From Pyropia yezoensis (lineage: Eukaryota > Rhodophyta > Bangiophyceae > Bangiales > Bangiaceae), in contig CM020618.1 in the NCBI GenBank assembly GCA_009829735.1, positions 7,132,627 through 7,196,626 on the forward strand: a stretch of 64,000 bases of DNA, read 5' to 3'. Positions 42,754 to 54,191 of this stretch are shown here, in pieces (the stretch's first letter is position 1; every line of letters starts with the position of its first letter). The position numbers and the translations under genes were made by a program. The notes under the pieces were generated by a model. It worked only from the letters and a program-made list of their open reading frames with translations. It had not been told where the DNA came from and ran no database searches.

Positions 42754-45237
42754 TCACTTCTCAAGTAGCTTCGCACCAAACAGCGTGGGGCCCTGACCCA
42801 CAAAGCCGCTGAGAGCCCTCCTATAAATGGCCACGTGGTCATCCCGTGCAATGATGATGACGTTGGACGACTCCTCGGGCGTCAGCTTCTCCGACGGGTT
42901 CTTGGCCGTCCTCAGGTGGGACGCCACCACGAATACAGCCCGGCCCTTCCACTCCTCCCAGCTGTCTCCAAACGACGCCTTCATCAACAGCAAGCCGTCC
43001 CGTACGTGAGTCTTGACGTTGAGGTAGCCCATGGAGGCACCCGTGCACTTGCATGACGTGCAGATGACGAAGAGCTCCTCCTTGGTGCCGTCCGCGGACG
43101 TGCAGTTGAGTGGAAGAAGCTTGATGTAGTCAAAGCCCGTCTGCTCGGACTTGCACTTGAAGACCGTCGTCACCAGCTCCGCCCGCGTCCGCGCCAAAAT
43201 GGGGGGCACTCCATTGCTCGCGACGTCGTCGTTGACAACCACGTGAGGGGGTACCGCGTTCACCCACCCGTCGTCCAGGACCGGGTGCGGCCCGCCAGTA
43301 TGGAAGACCCGCGTGCCGGGATAGAGCTGCGACAGAGTCACAGACCGGTAGTCGTGTGGTAGGAACAGACCAAGCGACGGCAAGGACCATGCCGGAGATG
43401 CGGCACGGAGCCGCGTCAGGACCACGTCCGCCCTGAGCGACACGTACTCCCAAACGTCGTCTGCGCCCCCGGTAGAGTCTCTACTGCTGTACACGGACAG
43501 CAGTGCGTCCAGGACGTCACGCAAGCGGATGAAGTACTGCGCGGTCGCAAACTCCGCCATCAGGGAGCTCCTCCGCAGCTTCCACAGCCGCAACAGCACC
43601 ACAAGGAAGAGGGGCGGCATGCACGGGTCCTTGTATAGCCCCTCCGAGTTGCGGACTGCGTCGGTCAGCAGGCTGACAGCAAAGAGATCGTCCCAGGTCT
43701 TGAGGGAGACGCCCCGCAGGTCGATGCCGCTGACGAGTGGCAACTTGGCGTTGAGCGTGCAGTTGTGCACGGCCGCCAGAATGACGACCGGCACCGACAG
43801 CAGGTCATTGATGAGGATGTTCACGTTTGAGGTCAGCGACAGGTCCCCCGCTGCGGGAACAACGACCGACGACCAAACAGGCCCGACAGCCCGGTCGACG
43901 TGATCCAATAAAACAGCAGCGCTGAGTCCGTGGCCACCGCTGAGCCAGGCAGACGCCTGGGCTGAAAGGGAGGCGGGCTGCTTGTGTGTTGAGTGGTGTT
44001 GCACCGACATGCGCACGACACGCGAGCTGTTAAACAGCGGGAGGAAGTACGCGTCCGCCACTTCCTGCAGGTCCAGGAACCCGACCTTGACGGCAAACAG
44101 GATGTAGTATGGAGAGCCTGGCCTCTGGTTGGATGATATAGACGTCACAAGCAAGGTAGATGCCGCCTCCGCGGCGTTGGGCAGCTGCTTGACAATCTCG
44201 TTGACGTCTGCGTCGAGCGCAGCCCTCTCGGACTCGTCAACCAGCAGCCGCACTTCCTTCAGCAGCGTCCCAGGGCAGACGGCCGTCAAGAGCACTGAGA
44301 TGCTCTCTGACCGCGTCAAGGTGCACAGCTCATGGCGGTACAGCACAGGCAGCATCACGGCGGCCGCACTCGGCTGCAACGGCGTCCCGCCGCCATCGCC
44401 GGCCCCGCAGGCGTCTTCCGCCTCAAAGGCGGATTCCGCAGGACTGGGTCGGTCGTACACAACTGGTACGGGCGGCACCTTGGCCAGCTCCTCGACAATG
44501 ATGATGGTGGGTTGATCTGCGAGCGCCTGCAGCGTCTCAAAATAGACGGCCTCGACCGTGGTCGCCTTCGAAGCCAGCATCTTTTGAACGAAGTCACAAA
44601 AGCGCTCAAAGTCACACTCATCCGCGCAGCGCAGGCACCAAAGAATGCGCAGGTAGACGGGAAGGAGCACCGCCTCCGTCCCCTGATTGACGAGAAGAAC
44701 GTCCGTTGAGCTTCACGTGCAGAGGCCGTTGAACATCACGACGCACACCCGGGATTGCCGCAGAGTAGAGGCGACGTCGTGCAATCGAGGTAGCTTGGCG
44801 GCCTTGGCGGCCAGGGCGTACCGTTCGTTGTTGACGTCCGCCACCGCCAAGATCAGGTCCCACGCAAAGTGCGTCTTGCCCATGCCCGGGGACGAAGCCA
44901 GGTACCAGGCCACCCGGGTGAGGCTCATTCTGGCCAGGTGGGCCAGCGTGACTACCAACTCGGCATCCCGCGCAATCAGCACAACCGCAGCTCGGCCAGG
45001 GTGCGGCGCCAACATCATGCGTGGCGCCCGCTGCCGACCAGCTCGTATAAGATACCGTTTAGCCGCCAGCTGGTGCGCGACTGGTGAGTCCACTGCCAGC
45101 AGCACCAGAAGTCTGACGTCCAGGGGAGTCAGCAAAGTAGAGTTATCCCGCAGCAAGACGTCCAGCCCAAACACAAAGTCGTAGACGGCTTGCAGGGCAG
45201 CCCTGCGCTTGGTCTCCTCCAGCGGGCATCTGAGGAG
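42754..45237 (-). pseudogene. P-loop NTPase gene, 3' part, interrupted by retroelement copy B
   Basis: Minus strand. The frame leaves the left LTR of copy B at 45237, runs to a TGA at 44713-44715, and continues in the same phase to the natural stop at 42754, so a single nonsense codon divides it. It contains a Walker A motif (SSPGMGKTHFAWDL, near 44880) and a Walker B-like strand (TIIIVEELAKV, near 44500). The downstream half is rich in beta/alpha patterns and ends with NVIIIARDDHVAIYRRALSGF. An NTPase followed by a nuclease-like end resembles the Crinkler/RHS-type architecture; that is a guess from motif order. The first part of the gene lies beyond the element at 54661-55300. Confidence 0.6.
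45233..45237. repeat. left target-site duplication of copy B
   Basis: AGGAG immediately before the LTR, matched by AGGAG at 54661-54665. Five bases is the usual size for Ty3/gypsy integrases. Confidence 0.92.
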
Positions 45238-45705
45238 TGTGGCAGTATTGACCCCCAGGTAGGGGAGCAGCACGTGCCATGCAAGGGGCGGCAGGCCACT
45301 AGCCTGACCCGTTCCTCCCCCTGCATTTGGGTCCATATTCCCTAAGTTTGGGATAGTTAGCTTAGTAGTAAATCCAACTTGGATTTGAGGGTTTTCTGCA
45401 TTTATCGTCTTGAATTTTCGTGTGGCCCGGTGGGCAGGTGCTGGGGTGGGAGACTCTGAGTGGCGAGATTCTGAGGGGACCCTGGGGGTATAAGGGGAGG
45501 GACAGCGGGGCTTGGCCCTGCTTCCCCGTCCCGACCAAGAAACTGTTGGACCACACACCATCTTCTTGTTTGTCAGTGGGGGATTGCCCCACAACAGGGA
45601 TAGAGTGTGTGCGACTTGCACTTCTTCCGGTTCCCCCGACACAGGAGGCAGCCCTTGTACACCGCCCCAACTTGGGTGTCGCGTGTGCGAGAGGGTTTTG
45701 CCACA
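45238..45705 (+). repeat. 5' LTR of copy B (468 bp)
   Basis: TGTGGCAG to TTTTGCCACA. A TATA-like GTATAAGG at 45488-45495, kept in the other LTR of this copy at 54442-54449, is a plausible core promoter. Confidence 0.95.
45488..45495 (+). promoter_or_regulatory. TATA-like motif in 5' LTR of copy B
   Basis: GTATAAGG within GGGGGTATAAGGGGAGGG, about 210 bases before the LTR end. In copy A's LTR the corresponding site reads GATAAGG. Confidence 0.4.
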
Positions 45706-45707
45706 AT

Positions 45708-45726
45708 TGGTGGAGCAGCAGGGGAC
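45708..45726 (+). promoter_or_regulatory. primer-binding site of copy B
   Basis: TGGTGGAGCAGCAGGGGAC starts two bases after the LTR and begins with the TGG that pairs with a tRNA CCA end. Element D (63148) has the same sequence with one difference. Confidence 0.75.
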
Positions 45727-45824
45727 AGAGGTAAACTTTACCTCCGGGTGCACCCGGGTGTAGGGGGCCCTCTGTCTCAGAGGAAAGGTGGACTTGGACC
45801 GTGTCGTACGGGTCGTTAGCCAAC

Positions 45825-47771
45825 ATGGCTGGATCGGACCCCTCGTCGTCTGGGGAGTTTACGGGTGACGCACGTACTTCAGTGCCTTCGAATACTGGTG
45901 AGACACAGGTAGGTTTACCTGGGGTCGCAGAGGGACTCGAGGTCCCTCAAGCCAGCAGGACTGGAAGTGCGTGCGGGCAACAGGCCACCCCGACTCAGTC
46001 GGGAGTTCATTCGGGTGACACTTCTGATGTGGGTGGGCCGAAGTCTGGCCACCGTGTGGTACACTCAACGGGAACGTCCCAAGGGGTGAGGACTGTCCCC
46101 GCGGGTTCCACTCGGGTTGGAGCCAACTTTGGCTTGGAGCCGTCGCCAATTAGGCTTTCGGAGGACGGCGGACCTCCGTTGGTCGGCGATGGGCTCGCGC
46201 CCATGCCCCCGGTTGAGACCCCTGAGGATCGTGGTTACCCCTCAGGTGGACTCCCGGAGGCGGACCGAGACTCAACTGGAGTCGACAATCCACTCCTCGC
46301 GGAAACTGTCCGTCGGGAGGCGACCAATGTGTAACGGCAGACTTTGCCGGACCTGGTGGTCACGATGACGAATACTATTCTGAATCAGATTGTGGTGAGT
46401 TTGCCAGATGGCCATAATGTCCAGACCGGATTGGGGCTTTCGAGCCCGCAGGCGCAGGGGGAATCCCTCCTCACGCCTATCTCGGGTCGCCCCGAACAGG
46501 GGGCGACCCCTGTGACTCCCAAAGAGGGAGCCACACCATTCTCGGTGGGGCGTACGCCCTTCACGGGGGAGTTCCCCTCGGAAACGCCGGCGGCTACACC
46601 AAGCCCGCCGCGACAGACGACAGGCTCTGTGGGTCACCTTACCCCAGTGCCACAGCGGCTGCTCCCTCAACGTGAGGTGCCGCCCAAGATCCAGGTAGCC
46701 AACACGGTCTACCAGAGGATCTTTGACTGTGAGACCTACGCCCTCCACAACAAGTTGGTGGCGTATGGTCCTGTCCAGGCCCGAGGCATGGGCCGTGCCA
46801 AGAAGAATGCACTTCACTCTTTTGGGCACAAAGCGGAGTGGGACGGAACTCCCCCCCTCCGTGTCTTTGAGTTTCTACGTCGTTTCACAAAAGCCTGTGA
46901 CGACAATGCCATAAGTGAAGGCATGGCTTTCTATATGCTACAGGAGTTTACGAAGGGCGACCTGCGGACAGAACTTATGTACGTCATGCCCAGCTCCTCA
47001 AGTGGAGGCGCTGGTGAGGTGACGTCCTATTTGGAGCTCGTCAACTGGTTGTTGAGAGCCATGGTTGATGAAGCAGCGTTGGCATCTCAAGTCAAGGAGT
47101 TTACGCAAGCTCATCAGGAAGAGGCCGAGGACGAGTTGTCCTTTGCGGAGCGAGTTTGTAAGCTCAACAATCTTTGTGGGTTCCTTCATCCACAAGCTGT
47201 GGTGAAGAGTCGGTTGGTGGAGGGACTCCATTGGTCAGTCCGAATGGAGACCCGGGTGCATAATACTGCCCGGGCGACCCTGGCCGAGTTGGCTAGGTTC
47301 GCCTACCGCAGAGGTGAGGCCTACCGCAAGTTGCGGGAGGAACAACGCCAAGAGCGTCAGGCCGAGTTGGCCAAGGAACGTGAGGAGGCGCGCCAGGCCA
47401 GAGAGCTGAGGGAGGCGCGCCGAATCCGCAAGGAAAGGGTGGTAGCTGCCGTGGGAACTTCCCAGGGTACCTCTTCCTCTTCCCCAGTCGGGGAGACCCC
47501 TCCGGGAACTGACAATCGGTGTTGGAACTGCAACTCCGATGGACACTGGGCATATGATTGCCCCAAGTTGAGTAAACGCATCCAACAACTTGATAGGAAT
47601 GCGAGTAAGAAGTCGGCTACGAACGAAGTACGTTCACGCAGCGAGGGTGGACCTCGACCGGTAGTGGCGGTCGCCACACCCTCGGCGGAGGAGGCGGACA
47701 CGTCGTCCTCGGACTCGTCGTCTTCCCCCTCGCCCTCAGATTCAGATGCCAAGTCGGCGGGAAACGAATGA
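45825..47771 (+). pseudogene. gag: gag of copy B, one in-frame stop
   Basis: ATG at 45825 (MAGSDPSSSGEF). The frame is 649 codons to TGA at 47769-47771 but contains TAA at 46332-46334, probably CAA originally, so it shows as two frames. Order: a long disordered Gly/Pro/Thr region (to about residue 270), a capsid-like helical domain (FLRRFTKACDDNAISEGMAFYML to SRLVEGLHWSVRMETRV), a charged helix (LREEQRQERQAELAKEREEARQ), and a single CCHC knuckle CWNCNSDGHWAYDC that would bind RNA. A Ser/Asp tail follows. The protein would assemble the cytoplasmic particle. Confidence 0.9.
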
Positions 47772-47860
47772 CCGTTGGAGCTGGCCGTCCGAGGCTCACA
47801 ACGGCAGCCTCGGCCAAGTGGGTCAAGAGGACGAACCAACCCTGCCGGATACTGCGGTGA

Positions 47861-50800
47861 CCTAAGGGAGTCCGCCCACCTCGGGTAGGACTCCCCAAGA
47901 ACGTAAACCCACGTCGGGTCATCGCGGTGCTGACGGGTGAGAACTTCCAGGTGGCTGGACGGGTGCAACTTGCCCCCGGCCGCGCCTGCTGTGCCCGTAT
48001 CGTACTTGATACCGGGTCAGGAGCCTCCTTGATACGCAAGTCGCTATTACCAAAGGAGATGAAGCTCCAACGCTGGAGGTCTAAAGCTGACCATCTGAGC
48101 GATATCGATGGTGGGGTAATTCCCATCGTTGGTGCCGTGACCCTACCAACTAGGTTGGGCACCCATGAGGTCGACGTGACCTATGGAGTAGTTGAGAATA
48201 TATCGGTACCCCTGCTTCTGGGTACCCCTTATGTTGTTACACAAGTGCCAATGATTTGTGGCCCTGAGTATTGGGTCACGTTGATGAATGGGGAGACCAT
48301 CGCCATCCTTGGTAAGGGAAAGTCTGTGGCTCCTGTGACAGTCTCACAGTCGAAGCCTGTTTGCTCTGTGAGAGAAGGGTTTACTGCTACCCTGCGTTTA
48401 GCCCGTAAAGTCACGTTGCCCCCCAACTCGGTGGCGCACGTTGACGTTGTAACTGATTATACTGGGAACGGGTTGGTGCACCCTCACCCCCGTCTTGCTC
48501 GCAAGCACCAAGTGAATGTTGCCCTTGGCACGATGGAATTCAAAGCCGGGGTTCCGTGGAGGATCCAGGTTATGAACCTGAGCTCGTCGCCCAAGTACTT
48601 CAAGTCGGGAGCCAAGTTCGGCTATATCGATCAACATGAGGGACCAGTAGTAGCGGTTACCCTCAGCGCGGGCGCAAGTAGCGACCCGAAGTCCGGAAAG
48701 GAGAAGCATCAAGCCAAGTCGGTCGCCTCTCCTCGGCCCCATGTGAACATGGAGGGTGTTCCACTCAGGTTGAGGGTTCAAGTTGAACGCCTCTTGGACC
48801 AATATCACAAGTTGTGGGATGGTCAATTGGGACTCATGAGAGCCACCCAACACCGGATCGAGTTGAAACCCGGTGCACCCCCTATACGCCAACAACCGTA
48901 TAGGGGAGGGCCCCGTTCAAGGGCCCTCGTTAAGGAGCAAGTCGCTCGCATGGAGGCCCTCGATGTGATCGAGGCCAGCAACGCCGAGTGGGCGAGTCCG
49001 GTGGTTATCGTCCCCAAAGTTGATGGGACCCCCCAGTTCTGTATCGACTACCGTAAGCTCAACGAGAGCACGGTGAAGGACAGTTATCCCCTACCTAGGA
49101 TGGACGACTGTCTGGACTATCTGGGGGAGGCAAACGTGTTCTCTACCCTGGACTGTAACGCGGGGTACTGGCAAATTCCCATTGCCCCGGAGGACAGGCA
49201 TAAAACTACCTTTGCCTGTCACTGTGGTACCTACCAGTGCAAGCGCCTACCGGTCGGGCTGTGCAACGCGCCGGCAACTTTCCAGCGCGCTATGGACATG
49301 ATTCTGGCCGGAGCACGGTGGCAGATCTGTCTCGTGTACCTAGACGATATCATTGTGTTCTCCCGAAGTCCGGAGGAACACATTGGCCATCTTGGCCAGG
49401 TGTTCAAGCTACTTGCTGACGCCGGAGTGTCACTGAAGGCGAGTAAGTGCCACCTCTTCACTCAGGAGGTGGAATACTTGTGACACGTTGTCCGTCCGGG
49501 GCGCCTCAGTGTCAATGAGAAGAACTTGAGGGCCATCCGTAAGGCTCAGTACCCCCGGACCCAGACCCAGATGAGGAGTTTCCTCGGGAGGTGGAACGTG
49601 TACCGACGTTTCACCAAGGGCTTCGTCAAGGTGGCGAAGCCATTGAATGAGCTAGTTAGCTCAACGATACCGAAGAACCTGCCTCCCCCAAGTCGGGTGG
49701 AGCAGGAATCCTTTGAGACTCTTCGGGACCTTCTGCTGAAGCCCCCTATCCTGGCTATTCCCAGGTTGGGAGGCCACTACATCCTGGATGTGGACGCTAG
49801 TGACGACCAACTTGGTTGTGTGTTGCTTCAGCAGCAGCCGGACAAGGAGTACTTGCCGGTGGGATATTTCAGCAAGGGGCTGAACTCGGCCGAGAAGAAC
49901 TACGGAGTCACCGAGTTGGAAGGACTCGCAGTGGTGTGGGCGGTGACGTCACTTCGTCACTACCTAGAGGGTGAGAAGTTCCTCATCCGCTGTGACCACC
50001 GCGCGTTGCAGTTCATCTTCAAGACGGATTGTACGAACACTCGTCTCAACCAGTGGAGGGTGCGACTGGCACCCTTCAACTTTGATATTGAGTACCGACC
50101 TGGCAGGCAACATGCCCTTGCCGACGGCCTTTCTCGGGTACCTACCGAGGGGCTGGACACTAACTCAGTCGATGAGGACATCTCCATTGTGGGGGTAGTC
50201 ACGCGCTCGGGTCAGGCGTTGGACCCCGAGGCGCCAGGGAACAAGAAGTACTTGCCCCTGTCCCTGGACGAGGTGGTGAAGGCCCAGGCCGAGGACCTCT
50301 TTTGCAAGTCGCAGAGGGATACGCTGGATACAGTGGTGGAGACACGGTTCTTTATCGGAGACGATGGCCTCCTCATGAGGAGGGGGGTATTCCAGGGGAC
50401 TGAACAACTTGTCGTCCCCGCATCTCTCAAGGACAGTATCCTTGAGAGGGAGCATAACGCTCCCACAGGTGGACACCTGGGGTCTAGTAAACTGGACCAG
50501 ACCCTGAGGACCAGGTACTACTGGCCGTCCATGGTGGTGGACATCTACAGTTGGGTGGCTGCCTGAACACGTTGTGCACAGAACCGTCTGATGGAACGGC
50601 GGCCTACTACGGCTATGATACTGTTCCCGGCCAAGGAGCCCTTTGCCGCGTTGGCAATGGCCATCCTTGGGCCACTGCCAGTGACCGAGGAGGGCAACCA
50701 GTACCTCCTAGTCATCTGTGACCGCTTCACGAAACTTACGCGAGCGATCCCACTGGCAGAGATCACGGCCATGTCGGTCGTGTCAGCCTTCCTAGATCAC

Positions 50801-51769
50801 TGGGTTGCCGCGGGATGGTGTACTATCCGCGCATTCCGGATAGTACACCATCGGACAATGGACCGCAATTTGCGTCTGTACTGTTTCAAGGAGTGCTGGA
50901 TATGTTGGGGGTTAAGGCAAACTATGCCACCCCCTACCACCCACAAACTAATGGGCAGGTGGAGCGCTTCAACAAAACTATTGTTCGGCAGCTGCGCCAC
51001 TATGTGAGTGAGCACGTGAAAACGTGGGACCAATACATTTCTATTCTTACCACTGCCTACAATTCGCAGGTTCACTCATCTACCGGGGAAGTACCCCTCG
51101 CTTTTGTGACCCCCCGTCGCGTGCGGTCTATTGCCGTGCGGCGGCCGCTCCCAACTAGGGAGGATGGTGGCAGTACGCCTACTCCTACTGAGAGAAAGGC
51201 GGAGTTCGCTGCTAGGCTTGAAAAGCTCATCCCTAAAGTCAGGGCTGAGATGGACAAAGCACAAAAGCGCTACAAGCGTACCTTTGACAAAAAGGTGCGC
51301 AATGCTAAGCATGTCCGCGAGCAGGGTGACTGGGTACTGGTACACTCCCACACCCCAACTGGGGGTAATTTGGTATTCCAGACGAAGGGGCCGTACCAGG
51401 TCCTTCGTACTGATGGGCGGCGCTTCACCATCGAAAGTGACGATGGGGTCCGCACAGTGAACGGACAGGACGTGGTCAAAGTTGCACCACCGCCTGCAGG
51501 CGACCCAGCTTGGGCGCGTGCGTTGGAAGCGTGGCGCCTACCCTCGCTGCCTGCGGCCAAACAGGGCCCGCAGGAGTACGTGTGTGTTCGATAAGTTCAT
51601 CGATCACGGCTGGGATGAGGACACTAACCGCCGCATGTTGAGGGTGCGTTGGTTCGGCTACAAAGCCGAGGATGATACGTGGGAATATGTGGAGGACCTT
51701 CCCGCTGAGAAGGTCCGGGCATACTGTGCCCGGAATGAGATAGACCCTAACAGCCCCCCCTCAACGTGA
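47861..51769 (+). pseudogene. pol: pol of copy B: protease, RT, RNase H, integrase, chromodomain
   Basis: The frame opens at 47861, 90 bases after the gag stop and in another phase. Protease: IVLDTGSGASLI. RT: FSTLDCNAGYWQI and VYLDDIIVFS. TGA at 49481-49483 (copy A has GGA) interrupts, then 49526-50566 gives RNase H (ILDVDASDDQLGCVLLQ, RCDHRALQF, ALADGLSRV) and the HHCC finger, whose first Cys codon is TGA at 50564-50566. The integrase core has Ala where copy A has Asp (AMAILGPLPV), a 16-bp-arm palindrome at 50814-50852 that shifts the frame, then SDNGPQF and QTNGQVERF. The end is a chromodomain (VRWFGYKAEDDTWEYVEDL, 51640-51690), in a frame that starts at 51482. Confidence 0.93.
50814..50852. 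repeat. snap-back palindrome in integrase of copy B
   Basis: Arms of 16 bp (50814-50829 and 50837-50852) around a 7-base loop CGCATTC. Copy A has no palindrome here and reads an ordinary integrase sequence. Confidence 0.9.
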
Positions 51770-51880
51770 GGGAAGGCCGAGTAACAGTGCCAAGAGAGTG
51801 CTTCAAGTTGAAGTGGTACGCAGAGTGGCTTTTAACTACAGCCCTAACCCTCACACTCTCACAACAAAGGCAGCTGCCAA

Positions 51881-53853
51881 CTAGGCATGCATGCTAGACT
51901 CTCCAACCCCACGGCCCTCGCCCTCACGTGGAGGCGAGCGGCGAGACCCACGGCGATAACGCTCCCCACCAGTCGGCGGGGCCGGCGGCTCCAAGTCGGA
52001 ACCGCCGCGCCCCTCACGGTCGCGCAAGTGGCGACGACCGCGGCTGCCCTTCTGTTTAGTCTTGCGCGCAAGTTTGCGACGCAGACGCTGGACAGACTCC
52101 GCCTCCGACGGGGTAGAGGACTCCGAAACGGAGTAAGACAACTCGTCTTCCGATACGGAAGGAGAGCGCCGCGAGTGTCGGCGACGACGGCGAGGGGGCG
52201 AGTATGCCCGGCTCGCGCGACGTTTGCCACGCCCAAGTGGGGCTGGCTGGGGCATAATAGCCCCAATGCGAGCAAACTCGGCCGTCATAAACTCCGCCAC
52301 CGACTCGCAGCTGGCGGTCGTAACCGCAGTACGAACGCGCTCCTCAAGTTGAGGAGTCCCGGAAACTTGAAGGGTTGCGGTCGACGCGGCCAACCAGGAG
52401 ATGGTGCGCACCAACGTGGTGATCATCATCTCTGAGGTCAGAGGCGTGGCCGGTAACACCAACTTGGGGTTAACCGTCAGAAGGGTGGCCCCCAAGCTGG
52501 GGGACACCTGGGTGGACGATTCAACGGCCACGCTAATCGGGATGTCCCCGTGCGGCTGGTAGGGGACAGGAGGAAGTGGAGGGGCACGCCGAGGTGGCGG
52601 TGCCCGGGTGTAACTGCGACCCCTACTCGGGGCCCCCGCAGTGGGTTGAGTCATGTGGTCATCATGAGAAGGCACGACCATCACTATGGCCTTGTCCGGG
52701 GGGGGCGTAGTGTGGCGATCCACCCCCGGGGCATACGGATAGTCCCCGATGCCCAACCCCTCTCGTTGTACCACACGGCCGTCGTGAAGTTCACGAGCGA
52801 CCCATACGAACTGGCGAAGTGCGCCATCGTCCTTGGGCCCACGAGTGGGGCGGCGCAACTTGTGCTCAATGCTCTCCCACTCGATAAACTTGAGGAGATG
52901 CTCCGCCTCCACATAAACTTGTGGAGGCGGAGCATCTCCTCAAGTTGAGTGAGTTGTCCTGATGAGCACCCCTCAGCAACTAGCTGAGGGGTGAGCTGTT
53001 CCAAACCTTGGATAAGCCGGGTGGGAAGATGCCAGAGCATCCCCCGCCGCTGGACATAGGACACCCAGGTCGACATGACCTCGAGGAGCCACTGGGTGGC
53101 CAACATGGCCCACACCAGGTGATCTGGGCTAGCCGTCAACAAGACGGAGCCGAAGTAGTCGAGAAACCGTGGCAGCAACGCAGGGAACCCGTAGGGGACC
53201 TCAACTTGAGGCCACCACTCGGGCTTCTTCGGGTAGTACTGCTCCTTACTGGCAGCGGACTGCTGCGGAAACTCAAGTTGAGCCGAGGTCACCAGGTAGG
53301 GACCTCGCCGGAAGTCCTTCTCCATCCGCACATCAAAGTGATGAGTGCGCGGATCGGCCTCGTGAAGATACGGGGGGCGAATTGCCACCGCGTCCCAAGT
53401 AAAGGTCGGCAAGTCGCCGGGACCCGGGATAGTTCCCCCGCGGTCCATCATGGCCTTGGCCCGCTGTACGTCTTCGACCTCCTCATCGTCCAGGAAGGCA
53501 AACTGGTCCGTCCTGAAGCCGGCAGGGAACCCGACCCTACGGGGATACTTCTCCCGTAGGCGGTTCCACACCCGACCCATCGCTGTGCCAAGTCGGCCGC
53601 AGCGAAGAACAGTCAACCCCTTCTCATACAGAGGCCACGCGGGGTAAAATCACCGCCCCAAGGCCTCACGCGGGACAACGTGTCCCGCCTCCAGGGGAGA
53701 TCCCGCCGTCAACCCAAATCCGGGTGACCAGGGAGTCCCATCCCCCGGAGTAACCGCGGAGCCCCCGCCGGAAGTCCCGGCGGGCGCTGCACAGTAGGAG
53801 GTGTCCTCCATACGTTCGTCAAGGGAGTCCGTCTCCACCCCCGGGGTCGCCAT
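51881..53853 (-). pseudogene. antisense ORF of copy B, between pol and 3' LTR
   Basis: Start ATG 53851-53853 (MATPGVETDSLDERMED). The frame is broken by TGA near 53648 (copy A has Trp), by phase changes, and by the 60-base palindrome at 52887-52946, but the pieces 53853-53650, 53616-52905 and 52912-51881 line up end to end with copy A's protein. Undamaged length would be about 640 residues. Features: acidic LDDEEVEDVQRAKAMMDRGG, aromatic PKKPEWWPQVEVPYG, helical TQWLLEVMSTWVSYV and a basic RS-rich tail (AYSPPRRRRRHSRRSPSVSEDE). The tail suggests nucleic-acid or splicing-factor contact, by composition only. The start lies about 340 bases inside the 3' LTR's inner edge, so an antisense promoter in or near that LTR would be needed. 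Family unknown. Confidence 0.6.
52887..52946. repeat. snap-back palindrome in antisense ORF of copy B
   Basis: Perfect 26-bp arms (52887-52912 and 52921-52946) around the loop ATAAACTT. The arm includes the sequence for LEEMLRLHK, which thereby occurs twice in opposite directions. Copy A has the segment once. Confidence 0.95.
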
Positions 53854-54178
53854 GGCTCTCCCCAAGTTAGGGAGAGACGCCCTGGCTACAGCGGCACGAG
53901 ACCCGCCTCGAGTTGAGGGGGGCTCGGATCGTGGGTAGATGGGTGGCCTCCCCAGCGTGGGGCGGCCCAGGGGAAGGTGAAGGGGATGTGGTGGTGGTGG
54001 GTAAGTGAGAACCGGGGAGAGCAAGCTGCCGAGTGGGAAAGCTTGAGGAGAGGGGCGGTCAACGTGACCGCCTCCAGGTCCACGTTACGTACTCGAGGGG
54101 GGACAGCAAGTCGCGCCCCCAACGCCGAGACGTGCGTTTACGCACCCCCTCACAGGGCCAACCGGGTCGGTCGGAACT

Positions 54179-54191
54179 GAGGAGAGGGGAG
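54179..54191 (+). promoter_or_regulatory. polypurine tract of copy B
   Basis: GAGGAGAGGGGAG, thirteen purines ending at the base before the 3' LTR. Confidence 0.88.

Noticed and set aside
41807-42757. 316-codon minus frame beside the NTPase gene
   Set aside because: Starts inside the 3' end of that gene and is full of Pro/Gly runs; no supporting motif.
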